From Mangifera indica (Eukaryota > Streptophyta > Magnoliopsida > Sapindales > Anacardiaceae): 64,000 nt of DNA. The notes under the pieces were generated by a model. That model was not told the origin of the DNA, did not search any database, and worked only from the letters and a program-made list of their open reading frames with translations. The DNA is taken from the NCBI RefSeq assembly GCF_011075055.1, contig NC_058140.1, forward strand, positions 15,377,945 to 15,441,944, given 5' to 3'. Positions 1 to 13,863 of this stretch are shown piece by piece (position 1 is the stretch's first letter; each line of letters opens with the position of its first letter). Both the position numbers and the translations under genes were made by a program.

Positions 1-3000
1 CAATTCTATGAGAAGTTATCAAGCAAGGCTAGATCGAAGCTGAGGAGCCCTTCACAGTCCTCATCTCATGAGGAGGACCTTGGTCAGCGTCTTGAAGCGA
101 AGCTTCAAGCAGCCCAGCAGAAGAGGTAAAAACTAAAAGCTGTATTAGATTTTAACAGTCCACGGGTATTTAACATGTTGATATTGACTAAGTTTTTCTG
201 AGAAATCAAGTCTAGTAAGTCCCCACACTCTTCATTTTGGTCCCAGCCTTATCTGAATTGTGTTTCTTTGATCATCCTACTTTACCGATGGGTCTTGCTT
301 GGTTGTGGGAGTCTCACTGTGAGAGTATGATTACACTTCTCTTCTTCAAATATTTTGTGGCCCACCCTTTTGTGAATGTATCCTTGTTCTGTTTATAAAA
401 GCTTTTAACTTGGATTAGAGCAATTATTGTACTATCTTTATTATTTTACTTGATAGGGTTTATGATCTTGATTACTTGTCTTTGTTATCCTTTTTATTTC
501 CTGCCCCTATCATATTCCATTTTGGCTCTAATTAGGTGCATGTTGAGATTCTTCTGTACACAAAGGTCAATCAAAGCAATTCCTTTCTAATTAGGGCAAC
601 AATGATGACTATAATTGTTGATTCTATAGGAGAATCACCATAGCAAATTGATTGCAACCTTGTCAACTAGAGATGTTGTTGTGGTAATAGCATTTCTGTT
701 AATAAGTATAATTTCAATGTCAATAAAACTATGTGCATAAACAATGATGTGTCACTATGTGATTTGGTGTTGTTTTATCTTTAATTTTCAACTATCCAAT
801 CATATGATGACGCGTCGTTGTTTGTGTATGTAACACTACTCTTTCAACACTTTATGATTGATTTAAGTTTGCAAGCTGACCCACTGTTGAATTCAACAGG
901 CTAAGCATTTTGGCAAATGCTCAGATGCGTCTGGCTAGGCTAGATGAGTTGCGACAAGCAGCTAAAACGGGGGTAGAAATGCGCTATGAGAGGGAACGTG
1001 AGATTCTTGGCTCAAAAGTGGAATCTAGGGTTCAACAGGCAGAGACCAATAGAATGCTTATCCTCAAGGCTTACAGCCAAAGAAGGGCCAAATTAAAGGA
1101 GCGGTCATCTCAGTCATTGCTGCGAAGGATGGCTCGTGAAAGCAAGTATAAGGAGCTTGTGTGTGCTGCAATCCACCAGAAGCGAGCAGCTGCTGAGAAG
1201 AATCGACTGCTATTGTTGGAAGCTGAGAAGAAGAGGGCACGTGCTCGGTTTTTGAAAGTTAGGCGGGTAGCTAAGATTGTCTCTCACCAACGTGAGATTG
1301 AAAGGAGGAGAATTAGTGATCAGTTGGAAGATCGATTGCAAAGGGTATGCATATTTTTGTGTTTCTTGATCTATCTTCTTAGGGTGTGTTTTGTTTGGGT
1401 CATGTTTTATTATCAAAATTGAAATATTACCTCGAAGATAGATTATCTAGAAAATTATTAGGTATACATTATTATTATGTTTGATAAAATTTGGTAAAAA
1501 TTGATAGGTATAAATAATTATTATGTTTGGTTAAAGAGAATAAAAGAATGTTAGTATATTATTTTACTTAAATGTCTTTAGGTATAATTATTCTAAACAT
1601 TTTTTATGTTACTTATTATATTAATTGAAAATGAAGTTATCTAAAAAATAATAAATAAGGATGTAATTATAATAAAATGAAGATTACTTTGATAATATTT
1701 AAATACCTAAAATGAAGGTGGTAATAAAATTATCACTTATATTATCTGTTACATTACCATTGGTAATAGAAGATTACTGGAATATTTTATTACTTATAAA
1801 CCAAACAAAGTAATGTAAGTAATAAAAAATAGATTATCAAAGTAGTCTTTCTTTACCCTCAACCAAACCCCCACCTTATTCTTTCTTCCCTCCACCACTT
1901 AACCTTCTATATTCTTTTTGAATTTATATGATATCAGGCAAAGTTGCAAAGAGCAGAATACTTAAGGCAGAGAGGACGGCTGAGTAATCCTGTTTCTTTT
2001 AGGATGTGCAAACAGGCCGATCACCTTTCCAGAAAATTAGCGAGGTATACAAATTTGAATGTCCTTTTTGAGGGTTCAATAAATTAGTTCTAATCCTTGA
2101 AGATAAGTTTCTTTCCTCAGCCATGTCATTTAGGTGATGTTTTAGCGGTTGAGTTTGATGATAAGATTTGAAACCTTATAGGTATATTATTTGTGCTAGG
2201 TTCTGGAGGCAATTTCGTAATCAGAGGAGAACTACCTTGGAGTTGGCAAAAGCTTATGATGCCTTTAAGATAAATGAGAGTGCTGTCAAGTTGATGCCGT
2301 TTGAACAGTTGGCCATTCTGATTGAGTCAACTGGTACCCTTCAAACTGTGAAAGCTCTACTTGACCGGCTTGAGAGCCGCCTTAAAATCTCCAGGGCTGT
2401 TGGTGCTGTTGACAGTCATACATTCACTTTAGATAACATTGATCACCTTCTTAAAAGAGTTGTTTCCCCCAAGAGAAGACCTAATTCTCGAATTCCTCTA
2501 AAAAGCAGAGAGGCAAAGAAAGTAGGTTCCTCTAGGATGGCAGGCAGATGTCCATCTAAATTGTCAAGGTATCCAGTGAGAGTAGTTCTTTGTGCTTACA
2601 TGATTTTGGGCCACCCAGATGCGGTGCTCAGTGGTCAAGGAGAGCGCGAGATTGCTCTGGCCAAATCTGCAGAAGAATTTGTTAGACAGTTTGAGATGTT
2701 GATAAAGATTATACTGGAGGGGCCAATACAGAGTTTTGATGAAGAGTCTGACTCTTTGCTGCCAAAACGGTGGACCTTCAGGTCTCAGCTTGCTGCATTT
2801 GATAAAGCATGGTGCTCCTATTTGAATTGCTTTGTGATGTGGAAAGTTAAGGATGCTAAGTCATTGGAAGATGATTTGGTGAGAGCTGCATGCCAGCTTG
2901 AACTCTCTATGATTAAAAAATGCAGGATGACTCCAGATGGAGAAAATGCTGCTCTTACTCATGATATGAAGGCTATTCAGAAACAGGTATTGATATCATT

Positions 3001-5956
3001 TTCATGGAAACCTCACACTATGACATGAATAAGTTTTAGAAACTCAATGGACGAAGCCACTTCTACATTTTAATTTGGAGCAGAGTTTACTACTTACATC
3101 TAATTCTGTTCATAATCAAGAGGCATTTTCATATCAATAAAACTATGTGCACCTAAAAGTGAGTACCAAGATGATATGTTATTATGTGATTGGGTGATTT
3201 TTTTATTAAGGATAAAGTAACACCGAATCACATTATTGTGGTACTCATTTTAGATGCACGTAGCATTGCTCCTTCCACATTTGAAAGATCTCTGCACAGT
3301 AGGCATGTTGATTATGAAGAGGGTTAAAGTTCTGTATCCCCATTCTTGACTATATATGTTCTCTATACTAATATAAGCTACTTGATCAACTTTGTTTCAT
3401 GCAGGTTACTGAGGACCAAAAACTTTTAAGGGAAAAAGTACATCATCTCGGTGGAGAAGCTGGGATTGAGCGCATGGAATTTGCACTATCTGAAACAAGA
3501 TCCAAGTATTTTGAAGCAAAGGAAAATGGAAGCCCAGTTGGGTCTCCCATCACAAACTTTTTAACCCCCAGTCCATCTAGTTCCCCTGCTGTTCCTCCAT
3601 CTGTTGCTAGTGTTGATAGCAGAAGTGATCTGACTGAGGGTGTTGAAAGACCAAGCACTGTTGTTCGCTCCTTATTTAAGGAGAATACATCCCCGCCCAA
3701 AGGAATTGGTTTCTCTGCACCTGGTAACAGCCACAAAGATGGTCAGTTGGTTTCATCTGTTGAAAAACAGACGGTCACTGAGAATGAATTGATCGTTAAT
3801 GAATTTGTCCATAACCACCGTGCTTTTGTTGATAGCTCCAGCATCACCGATGACAATCAAAACAGTATCAAGGTCAGTGCAGTTTTTTGTTATTAAATAT
3901 TTATTCCTGACGTGATGGCTGGTTTATGGGGAACTGTATAGTTGTCGGCTGATCAACACTTTTTCTTATTTCTAAAGAACCTAGAGTTCACCCTATTACT
4001 GCCTTCTTCCTTTTTTGAGTTTCTGTGTGGACAATTATAATGCTGTTACAACTACCACCAGCATCTGATTCTGGAAAGCCTCGGTTTAAATTTTGGAAAT
4101 GCCAATGGTCGCCGGTTGTTTGATTCACTATGATGATAATTTAAAGTTTGACACTGATATGTTGCATTTGGCAGGCCAAGATAAGAGAGACAATGGAGAA
4201 TGCTTTCTGGGATGGCATCATTGAATCCTTGAAACTAGACGAGCCTAAATATGACCGGGTTATTCAACTAGTGAAGGAAGTGAGGGATGAAATATGTGAG
4301 ATGGCTCCTCAGAGCTGGAAAGAAGAAATTACTGAAGCTATTGATCTGGAAATTCTTGCTCAGGTAGTAGCTATAGACTTATGCCACTGCTGTGTCACAC
4401 AATGCCATTAATTCTAATTGGTGGTTAATTTTTTCCCTCAGGTTCTGAATTCGGGTAACCTGGACATTAATTATCTTGGAAGGATTCTGGAGTTTGCCTT
4501 GAGCACTTTGCAGAAACTCTCTTCTCCCACCAAGGATGATGAGATGAAGACCAATAACCAGAATTTACTGAAAGAGTTAACTGAGATATGTCAGGCCGGT
4601 GATGGATCAAATTATTCACCTGTTATTGCAATGATCGGGGGTTTGCGCTTTGTTCTAGAGCAGATTCAGGTGAGTGTCTGTTTTTTTTTTTTTGGGTCCA
4701 TGAGTTGAATCATTTAATTGCATAGTGGTAGTATGATATGGAATTATTTCTGTCAGGCTCTTAGGCAAGAGATAAGCAAAGCACGCATAAGACTCATGGA
4801 GCCTTTGTTGAATGGGCCAGCTGGTTTTGCCTACCTTAGAAAAGCTTTTGCAAACTGTTATGGACCCCCCTCTGATGCCTACAGCTCTTTACCGTTGACT
4901 TTACAGTGGCTTTCATCTGTGTGGACTTGCAAAGATCGGGAGTGGGATGAGCACATGAATTCTCTTTCAGCTTTGGCAAGGCATGAAAGTGTGTCTGGAA
5001 GGGCTCTGCCTTCTACCACCCTGAGAACTGGTGGAAGCTTTCTGGTCAAAACAGGTGAAAGCCAAAATACATCTTCCTCTTGTACTTCAGGTAAGAATTT
5101 GATTTCCAGGGAGCCTTTTAGTGTTACAGGAGTGAGTTTATAAACATTTTTCTTAACTCATTGTCTTACCCCCTTTCTGGATCAGATATTCAGCAACCAG
5201 AATGTAAGGGAGAAAAACTTGATTTGTCAGTGAGGCTTGGCTTGTTGAAGTTAGTAAGTAGGATCTCTGGTCTAACACAAGAATCTTTGCCGGAAACTTT
5301 AGTGCTTAACCTCTTGAGGTTGAGAGCTCTTCAGGCTCAGATTCAGAAGATTATTGTAGTTTCCACCAGGTTTGTGACTTCAGAAATTCTTTCCCAGCCT
5401 CAATATAGAAACATCATCTTTTTATGAGCTTACCTGATATATCATGTTTTAATTCTGTTATTTCAATTGCAGCATTCTCGTCTGCCGGCAAACCCTCCTC
5501 AGTGAGCAGGCGGTAACCAGCCTTGCAGACATGGAAAATATAGCATCTAACTGCACTGCAAGATTATTGGAGCTCTTAGACCGCATTGAAGATGCAGGAA
5601 TTGAAGATATTGTTGAAGTAATTGGTGGAGTGTCTAGCGATGATGGCAAGGCAGTAGATTCTGATAAGCTTCAAGTGAGAAAGGCAGTAATGACCAGGAT
5701 GCTGGCAAAAAGCTTGCAAGCTGGAGATGCAGTATTTGAAAAGGTATCTCGCGCTGTTTATCTAGCTGCAAGAGGAGTTGTGCTTGGGGGAAGTGGAAGC
5801 AATGGAAGAAAGTTGGTAGAAATGGCCCTCAGGCAGATTGGAGCTGTAAGCCTTACTGAAATGGTGGTGGAAGCTGCTGAAGTTCTGGTGGTGGCAGCCA
5901 CTGTCTCTGTTCGTGTTCATGGGCCATGGTATGTAAACCTAACAGATAACATGTGA
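1..5956 (+). CDS. T-complex protein 11 (TCP11-like) family protein, 3' portion
   Basis: Exons read as 1-125 (already open at the window edge), 900-1344, 1938-2044, 2182-2986, 3405-3872, 4175-4363, 4442-4669, 4757-5090, 5186-5369 and 5473-5956. They sum to 3369 nt in one continuous frame, so at least 1122 residues are present and the N terminus lies outside. All junctions are GT-AG. The N-terminal third is a highly charged Arg/Lys/Glu-rich coiled-coil-like segment (exons 1-3). A Ser/Pro-rich linker follows (exon 5), then the conserved helical Tcp11 domain (exons 6-10), ending near VHGPWY and a TGA stop. This architecture matches plant T-complex-11 proteins as I know them. The molecular function of the plant family is poorly defined; animal TCP11 acts in sperm signalling, which cannot be transferred. 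The intron at 1345-1937 holds a MITE-like insertion. The family call is firm; the exact role is unknown. Confidence 0.88.
1378..1875. mobile_element. MITE-like insertion in a TCP11 intron
   Basis: The intron between TCP11 exons 2 and 3 is AT-rich and rich in GGTAAT/ATTACC words. Its ends look like imperfect inverted repeats: a GGGTGTGTTTTGTTTGG-like left end, and a right end whose reverse complement reads GGGGGTTTGGTTGAGGG. Both are followed by a GATAATCT/GATTATCT word in matching orientation. There is no coding capacity. This resembles short non-autonomous DNA transposons common in plant introns. I could not confirm the exact termini or a target-site duplication. Confidence 0.42.
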
Positions 5957-7210
5957 TGGGGTTGTGAATTTGTGAAGAACTTGTGCATAATATTGGTGTG
6001 TAAAGCTTTAGTTACAGTGTATGTAGAGTGCACACATTATTTGATCTGATTAAATGGGAAAATATCACTTTGTAATTAAAACATGATGTAAATAGTGTTC
6101 AGAATAATTGTTAAAACACTCTGTCGTCTCACATCTTCAATGCATCATCATCCCATCTACTTTACTTGATGCATGTTGTTGACAGCAATTAGGCTTCCTG
6201 GTAACCAGTTATACGGGGAAAAAAGAAAAGTTACTGACAGAGAGGTCAAATCCCAGCCTGAATAGGTAAACTAAAAATTTTACACGTCTTTCTCATCAAT
6301 ATATAAAATCAGTGGCTCAAGTCTAGAATGGTACTTCACAGGCCTATTTACATAGACTCGTCTCACAACCTTGTTTCAGGAAAATTTCCAAAAAAACTCA
6401 GCCGACTGCAGACGTTGGCATAAGCTGAAGTTAACGAAAAAGTTGATTGAATGCATTCAGGGTTGCCTGTCTTTGTTCGTTGGATCAATGCTGCATCATT
6501 TTAGGGTGCTTTAGACAGACTGGGATACCATCTTACATTGGTGTCGTGGAACTGCCTCTTTGGTTGATGGTTTATACGTTTTTGATGCAAGTAGCAAAGA
6601 AGTTTTCAATCCTGATGTTAAGAAAGCATACATGTCAGGTGTAGATTGGGTCATGTAAATCCAATCCGTTATTTTGAAACTCCCAGAAGATTGGGTTTTC
6701 GAATATTGTCCATAATAGATGACTAAGGCCATTTAGCAAAGGACGACGCTCGTCATTTAGCAATTAATCACATTTGTTGTCAATGGTCAGAGAGAGAAAA
6801 AAATTATTTTTTCAAATTCAGATATAAGTGTTAAATATTAATTTTTAAAATCTAAAAAAAAAATTGATAAAATTATATATTTTTTAATATTATTATTAAA
6901 TTATTTTTATATTTAATAAAAGATTTAATAATAATTTAAGAATGAATAGGTATTTAAATTTTTTATCTATTATAAATATATTATTATGAGTGGGGTAAAA
7001 TTGAGGAGAAAAACAAGTTTTATATGAATAGTTTCATTAACCCTAATTTGTTATTTCGAGATAATTTCTTCCCACCCTAATTTGTTTGTTATGTCCCTGT
7101 AATCATTTTGGGTAAGTCAATTACTTTAACCCCTCAAATTATGGTTATTATAATTAACTTTTAATTTTAATTAAAATTTAGAAGGAGAAAGAAAGAATTT
7201 GTTGCTTCTC
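5957..7210. other. TCP11 3' UTR and TCP11-TH1 intergenic region
   Basis: The stretch to about 6730 is of mixed composition and probably includes the TCP11 3' untranslated region. From about 6790 to 7000 it is extremely AT-rich, with no open frame worth calling. The last 200 bases precede the TH1 start and should hold its promoter and leader. No RNA gene or repeat with clear ends was recognised. Confidence 0.5.
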
Positions 7211-10200
7211 ATGGCCGTCTCTGGCGTCCTCTCTCACGTCTCCTTCTACAACTACAAGGTAGATAGAGAATAAAAAATAAAAAATTAAAATCAAACTTTG
7301 ATTTATCGCGCTCACATGACTTTTCTTGTCTAGCTTACTTTTATCTACATTACAACCTTTCTTTTCCTGCACTTTCTCGGCCGCCAAACAGACGCTAATT
7401 TCCTGTTTTTGAGATTGCAGTTTTCCTGCTCGAGATTCAGAACGCGAACTTTTGTTGCAATGCAAGGAGAAGATAGTGGTGGCGATTCTAAGATGAAATT
7501 TCCACACGTCTTGACTGTCGCCGGCTCCGATTCCGGTGCCGGCGCCGGAATTCAAGCCGATCTAAAAGCTTGCGCGGCACGTGGCGTTTATTGTTCCACT
7601 GTGTTAACTGCAGTGACCGCTCAGAACACCGTTGGAGTTCAGGTTGTGCTTTGCTTGCACTCTGTTTGCTTTGCTCATATTTAGTAGAAAACAAATATAA
7701 TTGTTTTGGATTGAATAAAATTTGTTTGATAAGAAACATAATTTACAAAGAATTTTAGTAATGATAACAAGAAACTTTTGTAACTCTGCATATTGCAAGA
7801 TTTTGATGTTTGATTAGTAATAGAATTTTAGTATAAATTGTAAAATAGTAATGCTATTAGCATACTGTTTAAAGTGCACAAATTATGTGTCATCATATAA
7901 TTGGTTGTTTTGACTGTGGCATTATATAATTAGTTGTTATGACATATCAACCTTATATTTAATTGTGTATTCAAAACTGTATACGTATATTTTTATTTAT
8001 GGTAAAATATAGACATTTTGCCATAACCATCTGGTGACAGGATGCAAAATTCTGGTAATATTGTCAAAATAACATTTTTTATAAAATAAAGGAATTGCCA
8101 TATCACATGATGATTATGTTTTTCTTGTTTTGTGTGTAAAGAAATTAATAATATTGAACATTAAGTTCTTTGTGAGCTGAGTGTTAATGAAAGGTCTGAT
8201 ATGTTTCTGATTGTATGCGTCGGTACAACACATTCCTGATTTTATTCTGAGCTATTTGTGATTGTCAGGGTGTAAATATTGTGCCTGAAGATTTTGTTGC
8301 AGCGCAGTTGAAGTCTGTTCTTTCTGATATGCAAGTCGACGTGGTGAGTTTTGTCACTGATTGCTGATTTTCTGGGATTGGTATTTTGATTTACAAGTGC
8401 TTTTTGTTGATTGCGTAGGAGTAGAATTTTAATGAAGAAAAAAGGATATATGTTGTTTTTATGAAAATTTATACAGCTTTTTTGGATAATATTTGTTACT
8501 GTTAGCTTATGTTCTGCAGTGGTATAGTCGTTTATAATAATGGTAATAGTATGTGTTACGTTGAAGAGAGATGAGGAATTACATCACTTCTGAAATGGTT
8601 AACTTTTTGTTTATTTTGGACTTTATTAAATATGGCTTGATTTTTTGGCTCTGTGCTTACTTGTAATAGTAATAAGTTGATTTTAAACTAGCTATAATGT
8701 GTTATTAGGTTAAAACAGGTATGCTGCCTTCAACTGACCTAGTCAAGGTTCTCCGTCAAAGTCTTAGAGAGTTCCCAGTTCGAGGTATGCTATAGATTTA
8801 AATACCTAGTTCTCTTGATTTCAATTCTAGTAGCTTTGGGTTGACTTATTCTGGTAACTGAAGGCAGCTTTAGTTGTTGATCCTGTCATGGTATCTACCA
8901 GTGGAGATGTGCTTGCTGGCCCTTCCATTGTCTCTGGGTTTCGGTATGTGGAAACTTCCTCATATTAATAACAATTAATATTCATAAAGCTGCTGATTTT
9001 CGGTTCCAGAGTTTGATGCTTGTTAGTTGTGACTTCCACTTTTCCATCACCAAATTTTGTTTGTATTGCACGCTCTAATAAATTAAGACCCTTTTATCAT
9101 ATTTTCCTCTGTTGCTTTTCGGAAGCAACCTTCTACATCACTGCATCCCTTGATGTTCCTCTCTAAGTTTTTGTTTGAAGCCATAGGCTTCCTTTTTTAA
9201 ATGATCTATCACTAAACATTTCAGCAGCTGCTGTAAGTCTTCCTTGTTTGACAACTTGGGCCAATGAAAGCATGATTTGCAGTTATAATTACAGAAGAAA
9301 TCATCTACATATTTTTTTTTTATTCATTGAACACACGTAGCCATGTTTGTATTTCTTAGTCATTCTTATCTTTGTTTTTAGTTATAAAGTTGTCCATTAG
9401 AAACTGTAAAAAAAAAAAAAAAAATCAAAGTTAGATATTGCTTTCTGGCTCTTGATGCAGAGAGGATCTTCTTCCTATGGCTGACATAGTGACCCCAAAT
9501 GTAAAAGAGGCATCTGCTTTACTTGGCATGCAAGTCGCAACAGTTGCTGACATGAGATCTGCTGCAAAGTTATTACATAATTTGGGCTCAAGGTTAGTGC
9601 CAAATTGATTGTGTTGTTTACCAATTAGAGATCTGTTATAGAACTCGAGTTTTCAATTTTTTAAAGCGGGTGTCAGAAAGTCAATTTTCCTCATACTGTG
9701 GTGAGGCTGAAGCCTCAACTGGTGAGACTTTTGTCTTTGTCATATATGGTATACAAGTACTTGAGAATATTAGAATTAATGAAAAATCTAGAGGGTAATA
9801 AAATGAGATTATAGACAGAAAAGTCCATAAACATTTTGGGGCATGCAATTATGCCAAGAGGAAAAGTAATATCACTCTAGTTTGTAAGCTGTTTGATGTA
9901 AGACAATGAACTTTATAGTCTGTTTCTTGCCTTTTCTCTAATGCATCCTGAACCTATTCTTGTCTCTTGGGTCACTAGATTCGGCTTTATGGAGGTTTTT
10001 TCCACTTTTCTGTTAGATTATGTACATCTTGTGATAGATTGAATGAATAAAATTAAATTGGAAACTTGTTTGAGTTAAACTAATATGTAGTTTAGAATAA
10101 CAATTTTAGTAGCTATGTCAGACAGTATTTTACTCTTGACGTCCAGAGATTTCAGTCTTACTATGATTTGTTTTAAGCTAGAGTTCTAAAAAGTTAGGTT

Positions 10201-12191
10201 TTTGTTGGGGGTTTCTTTTAAGCCACTATGCATTGCCCCAAGTTGTTTTGTGGGTAGGCTTGAAAGACTTGATGAATATTGAATATTACCTTTTGCCTCC
10301 ACCAGCTCTTTATGTTCCTCTACTCTCCAACTTCACCTATTTCTTATTTGTCCAATCATTTCTCCTCTCTCTCACTCACTCACTTTCTTACTGTTATCTT
10401 GCCTATCACCCATCATAAACAAGCATGGGGCTTAAACAAACAGTTAATTTTGCATTTTCAGAAATGTGCTTGTCAAAGGTGGTGACCTTCATGATTCATC
10501 AGATGCCATTGATATTTTCTTTGATGGTAAATTTAAACTCGTGTTTTATATGTATTTCTAAAGAGTTCATGTCACTGAATATCAACTTCTTCGATTATTG
10601 TAGGAAAGGACTTTTATGAGTTGTGTTCATCCCGTGTGAATACACGTAATACTCATGGTACTGGTTGCAGTTTAGCCTCCTGTATAGCAGCTGAACTAGC
10701 CAAAGGTTCTCCGATGCTCTTAGCTGTTAAGGTATTTATCTATTTAGATGTCTTCTTAGGTTAAGTTCTAATAGTTATGTGATGCAAGGATGTCTGGGGA
10801 CAAAAAGGTGTATTTTTGTTTACGGCATCTTTACTGTTCACCTATAAGAATGAGATGTGCAAGGAGTTAGATATTATTGTGATTTGTATTTTCCAACTTT
10901 TTGCCAGTAGGAACTTGGAGAAACTAAGCAGTTCAGTATATGCCTAGATATCTTGGTAACTAGTCCAATATTTGTGCTTCGACAATTGTGCCTTAAAGAT
11001 CTACCTTGCCATATATTTTTATTAGAACCATTTTCCTCAGACTCTTGGTATATTGTGTCTTTTGTTACATTTGTTTCTCTTTCTTCTTTTTGGACTAACT
11101 TCATCAGTACACCAATGCTCATTTGTCTCTCTCATAGGTGGCTAAACGCTACATCGAAACTGCCTTGGTTTACAGCAAAGACCTTGTTATTGGAAATGGA
11201 CCTCAAGGGCCCTTTGATCATCTTTTGAGGCTTAAGAGTACATCTTGCAGGCGAGAAGCGTTTAATCCTAGTGACTTATTTTTGTATGCTGTTACAGATT
11301 CAAGGATGAACAAAAGGTGGGGCCGTTCAATAACAGATGCTGTTAAAGCTGCCATAGAAGGAGGTGCCACCATTATTCAATTGAGGTTTGTCACTGTTGA
11401 AATGTGTTATCTTATAATGTGCTCATTGTAATACTGACACTGTACTGTGTATATCTTATTTGTCGCCATTGGTTTTGCTACTTAAATTTCTGTATAATCT
11501 AATATTTCTCTCAAATAATCCTAGAGATCTGTGCAGTTTGTTGTAACAATTTTCTTTTTCATTTTCAAATTCCTAGCTTGGGTATATGAATGACAGCAAT
11601 TGCCTTTGTAACTACATTTGCATATAAAATTTCACAGTTTAATGTTCATGGCCTTTTCATTTGCTTTGCAGAGAAAAAGATGCTGACACAGGGGATTTTC
11701 TGGAAGCAACCCGAGCATGTTTAAAAATTTGTTGTCCCCATGGAGTACCTCTAGTGATAAATGACCGTATTGATATTGCCCTTGCTAGTGATGCTGATGG
11801 TGTGCATGTAGGTCAGTCTGACATGCCTGCTCGTGTTGCCCGCACTCTACTTGGCCCTGAAAAGATCATCGGTGTATCATGCAAAACACCACAGCAAGCC
11901 CAACAAGCTTGGATTGATGGCGCCGATTACATTGGTTGTGGCGGAGTATACCCAACTAATACCAAAGCAAATAATCTCACCGTAGGTTTGGATGGATTAA
12001 AAACTGTCTGCTTGTCTTCCAAGTTACCCGTGGTTGCAATTGGGGGCATCGGTATTTCAAATGCATCCGATGTGATGAGACTGGGTGTACCAAATCTGAA
12101 AGGTGTTGCAGTTGTTTCAGCTCTTTTTGACAGGGAATGTATTATCACAGAGACCAAGAAGTTACATGCTGTGCTAACAGACACGAAATGA
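7211..12191 (+). CDS. TH1: Bifunctional HMP-P kinase / thiamine-phosphate synthase (TH1)
   Basis: Exons: 7211-7258, 7421-7642, 8269-8343, 8709-8784, 8868-8943, 9461-9592, 10462-10526, 10604-10731, 11138-11385 and 11672-12191. They total 1590 nt, or 529 residues, close to the roughly 520 of Arabidopsis TH1. The N-terminal ThiD-type domain (about residues 40-300) has the [16 protein letters not shown] nucleotide/substrate loop and the NTHGTGC active-site motif. The C-terminal ThiE domain (about 310-529) has [19 protein letters not shown] and ends near GVAVVSALF. The enzyme phosphorylates hydroxymethylpyrimidine phosphate, then couples HMP-PP to the thiazole phosphate to give thiamine phosphate, normally in plastids. 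The 48-nt first exon starts with the first ATG and adds a Ser/Arg-rich, transit-peptide-like leader; an internal ATG at 7460 is the alternative start. No TPP riboswitch was seen. Confidence 0.93.
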
Positions 12192-13863
12192 AGTGTGGAA
12201 CGGAGAACTACGAGGCTCCAGGTCAGATTATATCCTCCGTTTCCGCTTGAAAAATATGCACTTGCAATTTGGGATATTATTAGCTCAGTTCAGAAAATGA
12301 TTGAAGGTCTGTTCAAGATAATTAATGAATTTATTGAATGTGCTTTAGTAACACTTTCAAAGTTAAATCAATATTTCTCATTCTGTTCAAAAGTTAATCT
12401 CATATCTTATTTTATATTATGAATGTGTATCAAGACATTTGGTAATTAGTATGCTGATTTTAGCATATAAATCTAAAAATTCTAAAACAATATTTCTTAT
12501 TTATTTTTCCTCCTCTTTCCATTTATATTTCAAAACACTTCAATAATCCGGGTTTTTTTATATTTTAATTATTGTTATTATAATCTATCTTATGCAAAAT
12601 ATCATCTATCTATTTTATTGTCTATTAAAAAATGTGTATATAGTTTTATTAATATATATTAATATGCAATAGCTAAATATTATAAATGACATATTTATCC
12701 TTGTTTCTTTATGGTCAAATTTGAGGATGATAAAGAAAATAAAGAATAAACATTCCTTTGTATAGGGCTTTTATTTTTTATTTTATTTTATTAACTTCAA
12801 ATAAATCTTTTAAATGAAAACAATGTTCTTTATTTTGTTCGTGAGTGATGAATATTTTCCCATCTTTCAGCCTCATTTTCTCACCACATTCAATTTGCAT
12901 ATTCCCTTTTTCTTGTTGACTTTATTCAACAATACTTTATTTTTCACTTTTGACCAAGTTTATTTGTTTTCTGGAAATAATTTATAGTTCGAGGGTTAAA
13001 AAATTAAGAAAAACTCATTCAACATTTTTTTTTTTTTGGTTTTTTATTGTTATTTGTCAAACTAGAAAACACTTTTGTGATAATTTTATTAATTTTTATT
13101 TATATTATTTTTTAATATTATCAACAAAAAACTCTTATTTAACACATTTTCAAATCTTTTAAATGCAAAAATGAAAATGCAGAAATAGATAAACAAAAGA
13201 AAATGTTAGTAGAAATCAACATATTCAAAGATGAGTAATATACGTACGCATTTTTTACATATAATTAGATAACACATATAATATACAATTATATAATTAA
13301 ATATTATTTTAAAATAAAATTATTTAGTCACATCCTGACACATTGTGTACCAAAATTATTCATGCATAGTTTTATTATTCATGATAATCATGTTTATGCT
13401 ATAAATGTTCATGAGACTCATGATAAAAGAGTACTAGAGTTATCACCAGTCACCACCACAAAAGTAGAGCAAGACACCAGAACAAAATTCCAAATTGATA
13501 AGGGTTGAAACTCCATACAAACCAACCACTTTAATTAAATATTCTTACAATATTAACACCATCTTCCTGTCACAATAGCTAAAATCATACAAAATCCTTA
13601 AATCTAAGTTTAACTCGCTCAAAACTCAACTTCAAATCCTAATGCTTCCAAGATAAAGTACCAAACACACACTAATCACTTCTTACAAATAAAAAGACTC
13701 AAGCTTCATGATCAATATGCAACTAACTTACAAACATTTATTGAACACATGATCCTAAACAACTAGCTATTTATACAGACTTGAAACCATGCGGTAAGTA
13801 CAGGCACTCCAATTGCACAATTCTAGACCATCCATGATTGCAAGGGTTATAAAGTAAATCTTT
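12192..13863. other. TH1-SnRK2 convergent intergenic region
   Basis: The two genes converge here. Roughly 12192-12430 is the likely TH1 3' UTR, and about 13440-13863 the likely SnRK2 3' UTR (on the minus strand). The middle is very AT-rich with long A/T runs. No gene, tRNA or structured repeat was recognised. Confidence 0.5.

Noticed and set aside
6790..7000. Similarity between AT-rich blocks at 6790-7000, 34165-34345 and 60290-60480
   Set aside because: Shared words are mostly A/T homopolymers and TTATT runs; without alignment statistics this cannot be told from base composition.
7000..7460. TPP riboswitch near TH1
   Set aside because: Plant TPP riboswitches sit in THIC-type 3' regions; I found no CTGAGA plus ACCTGA-type core around TH1 here.
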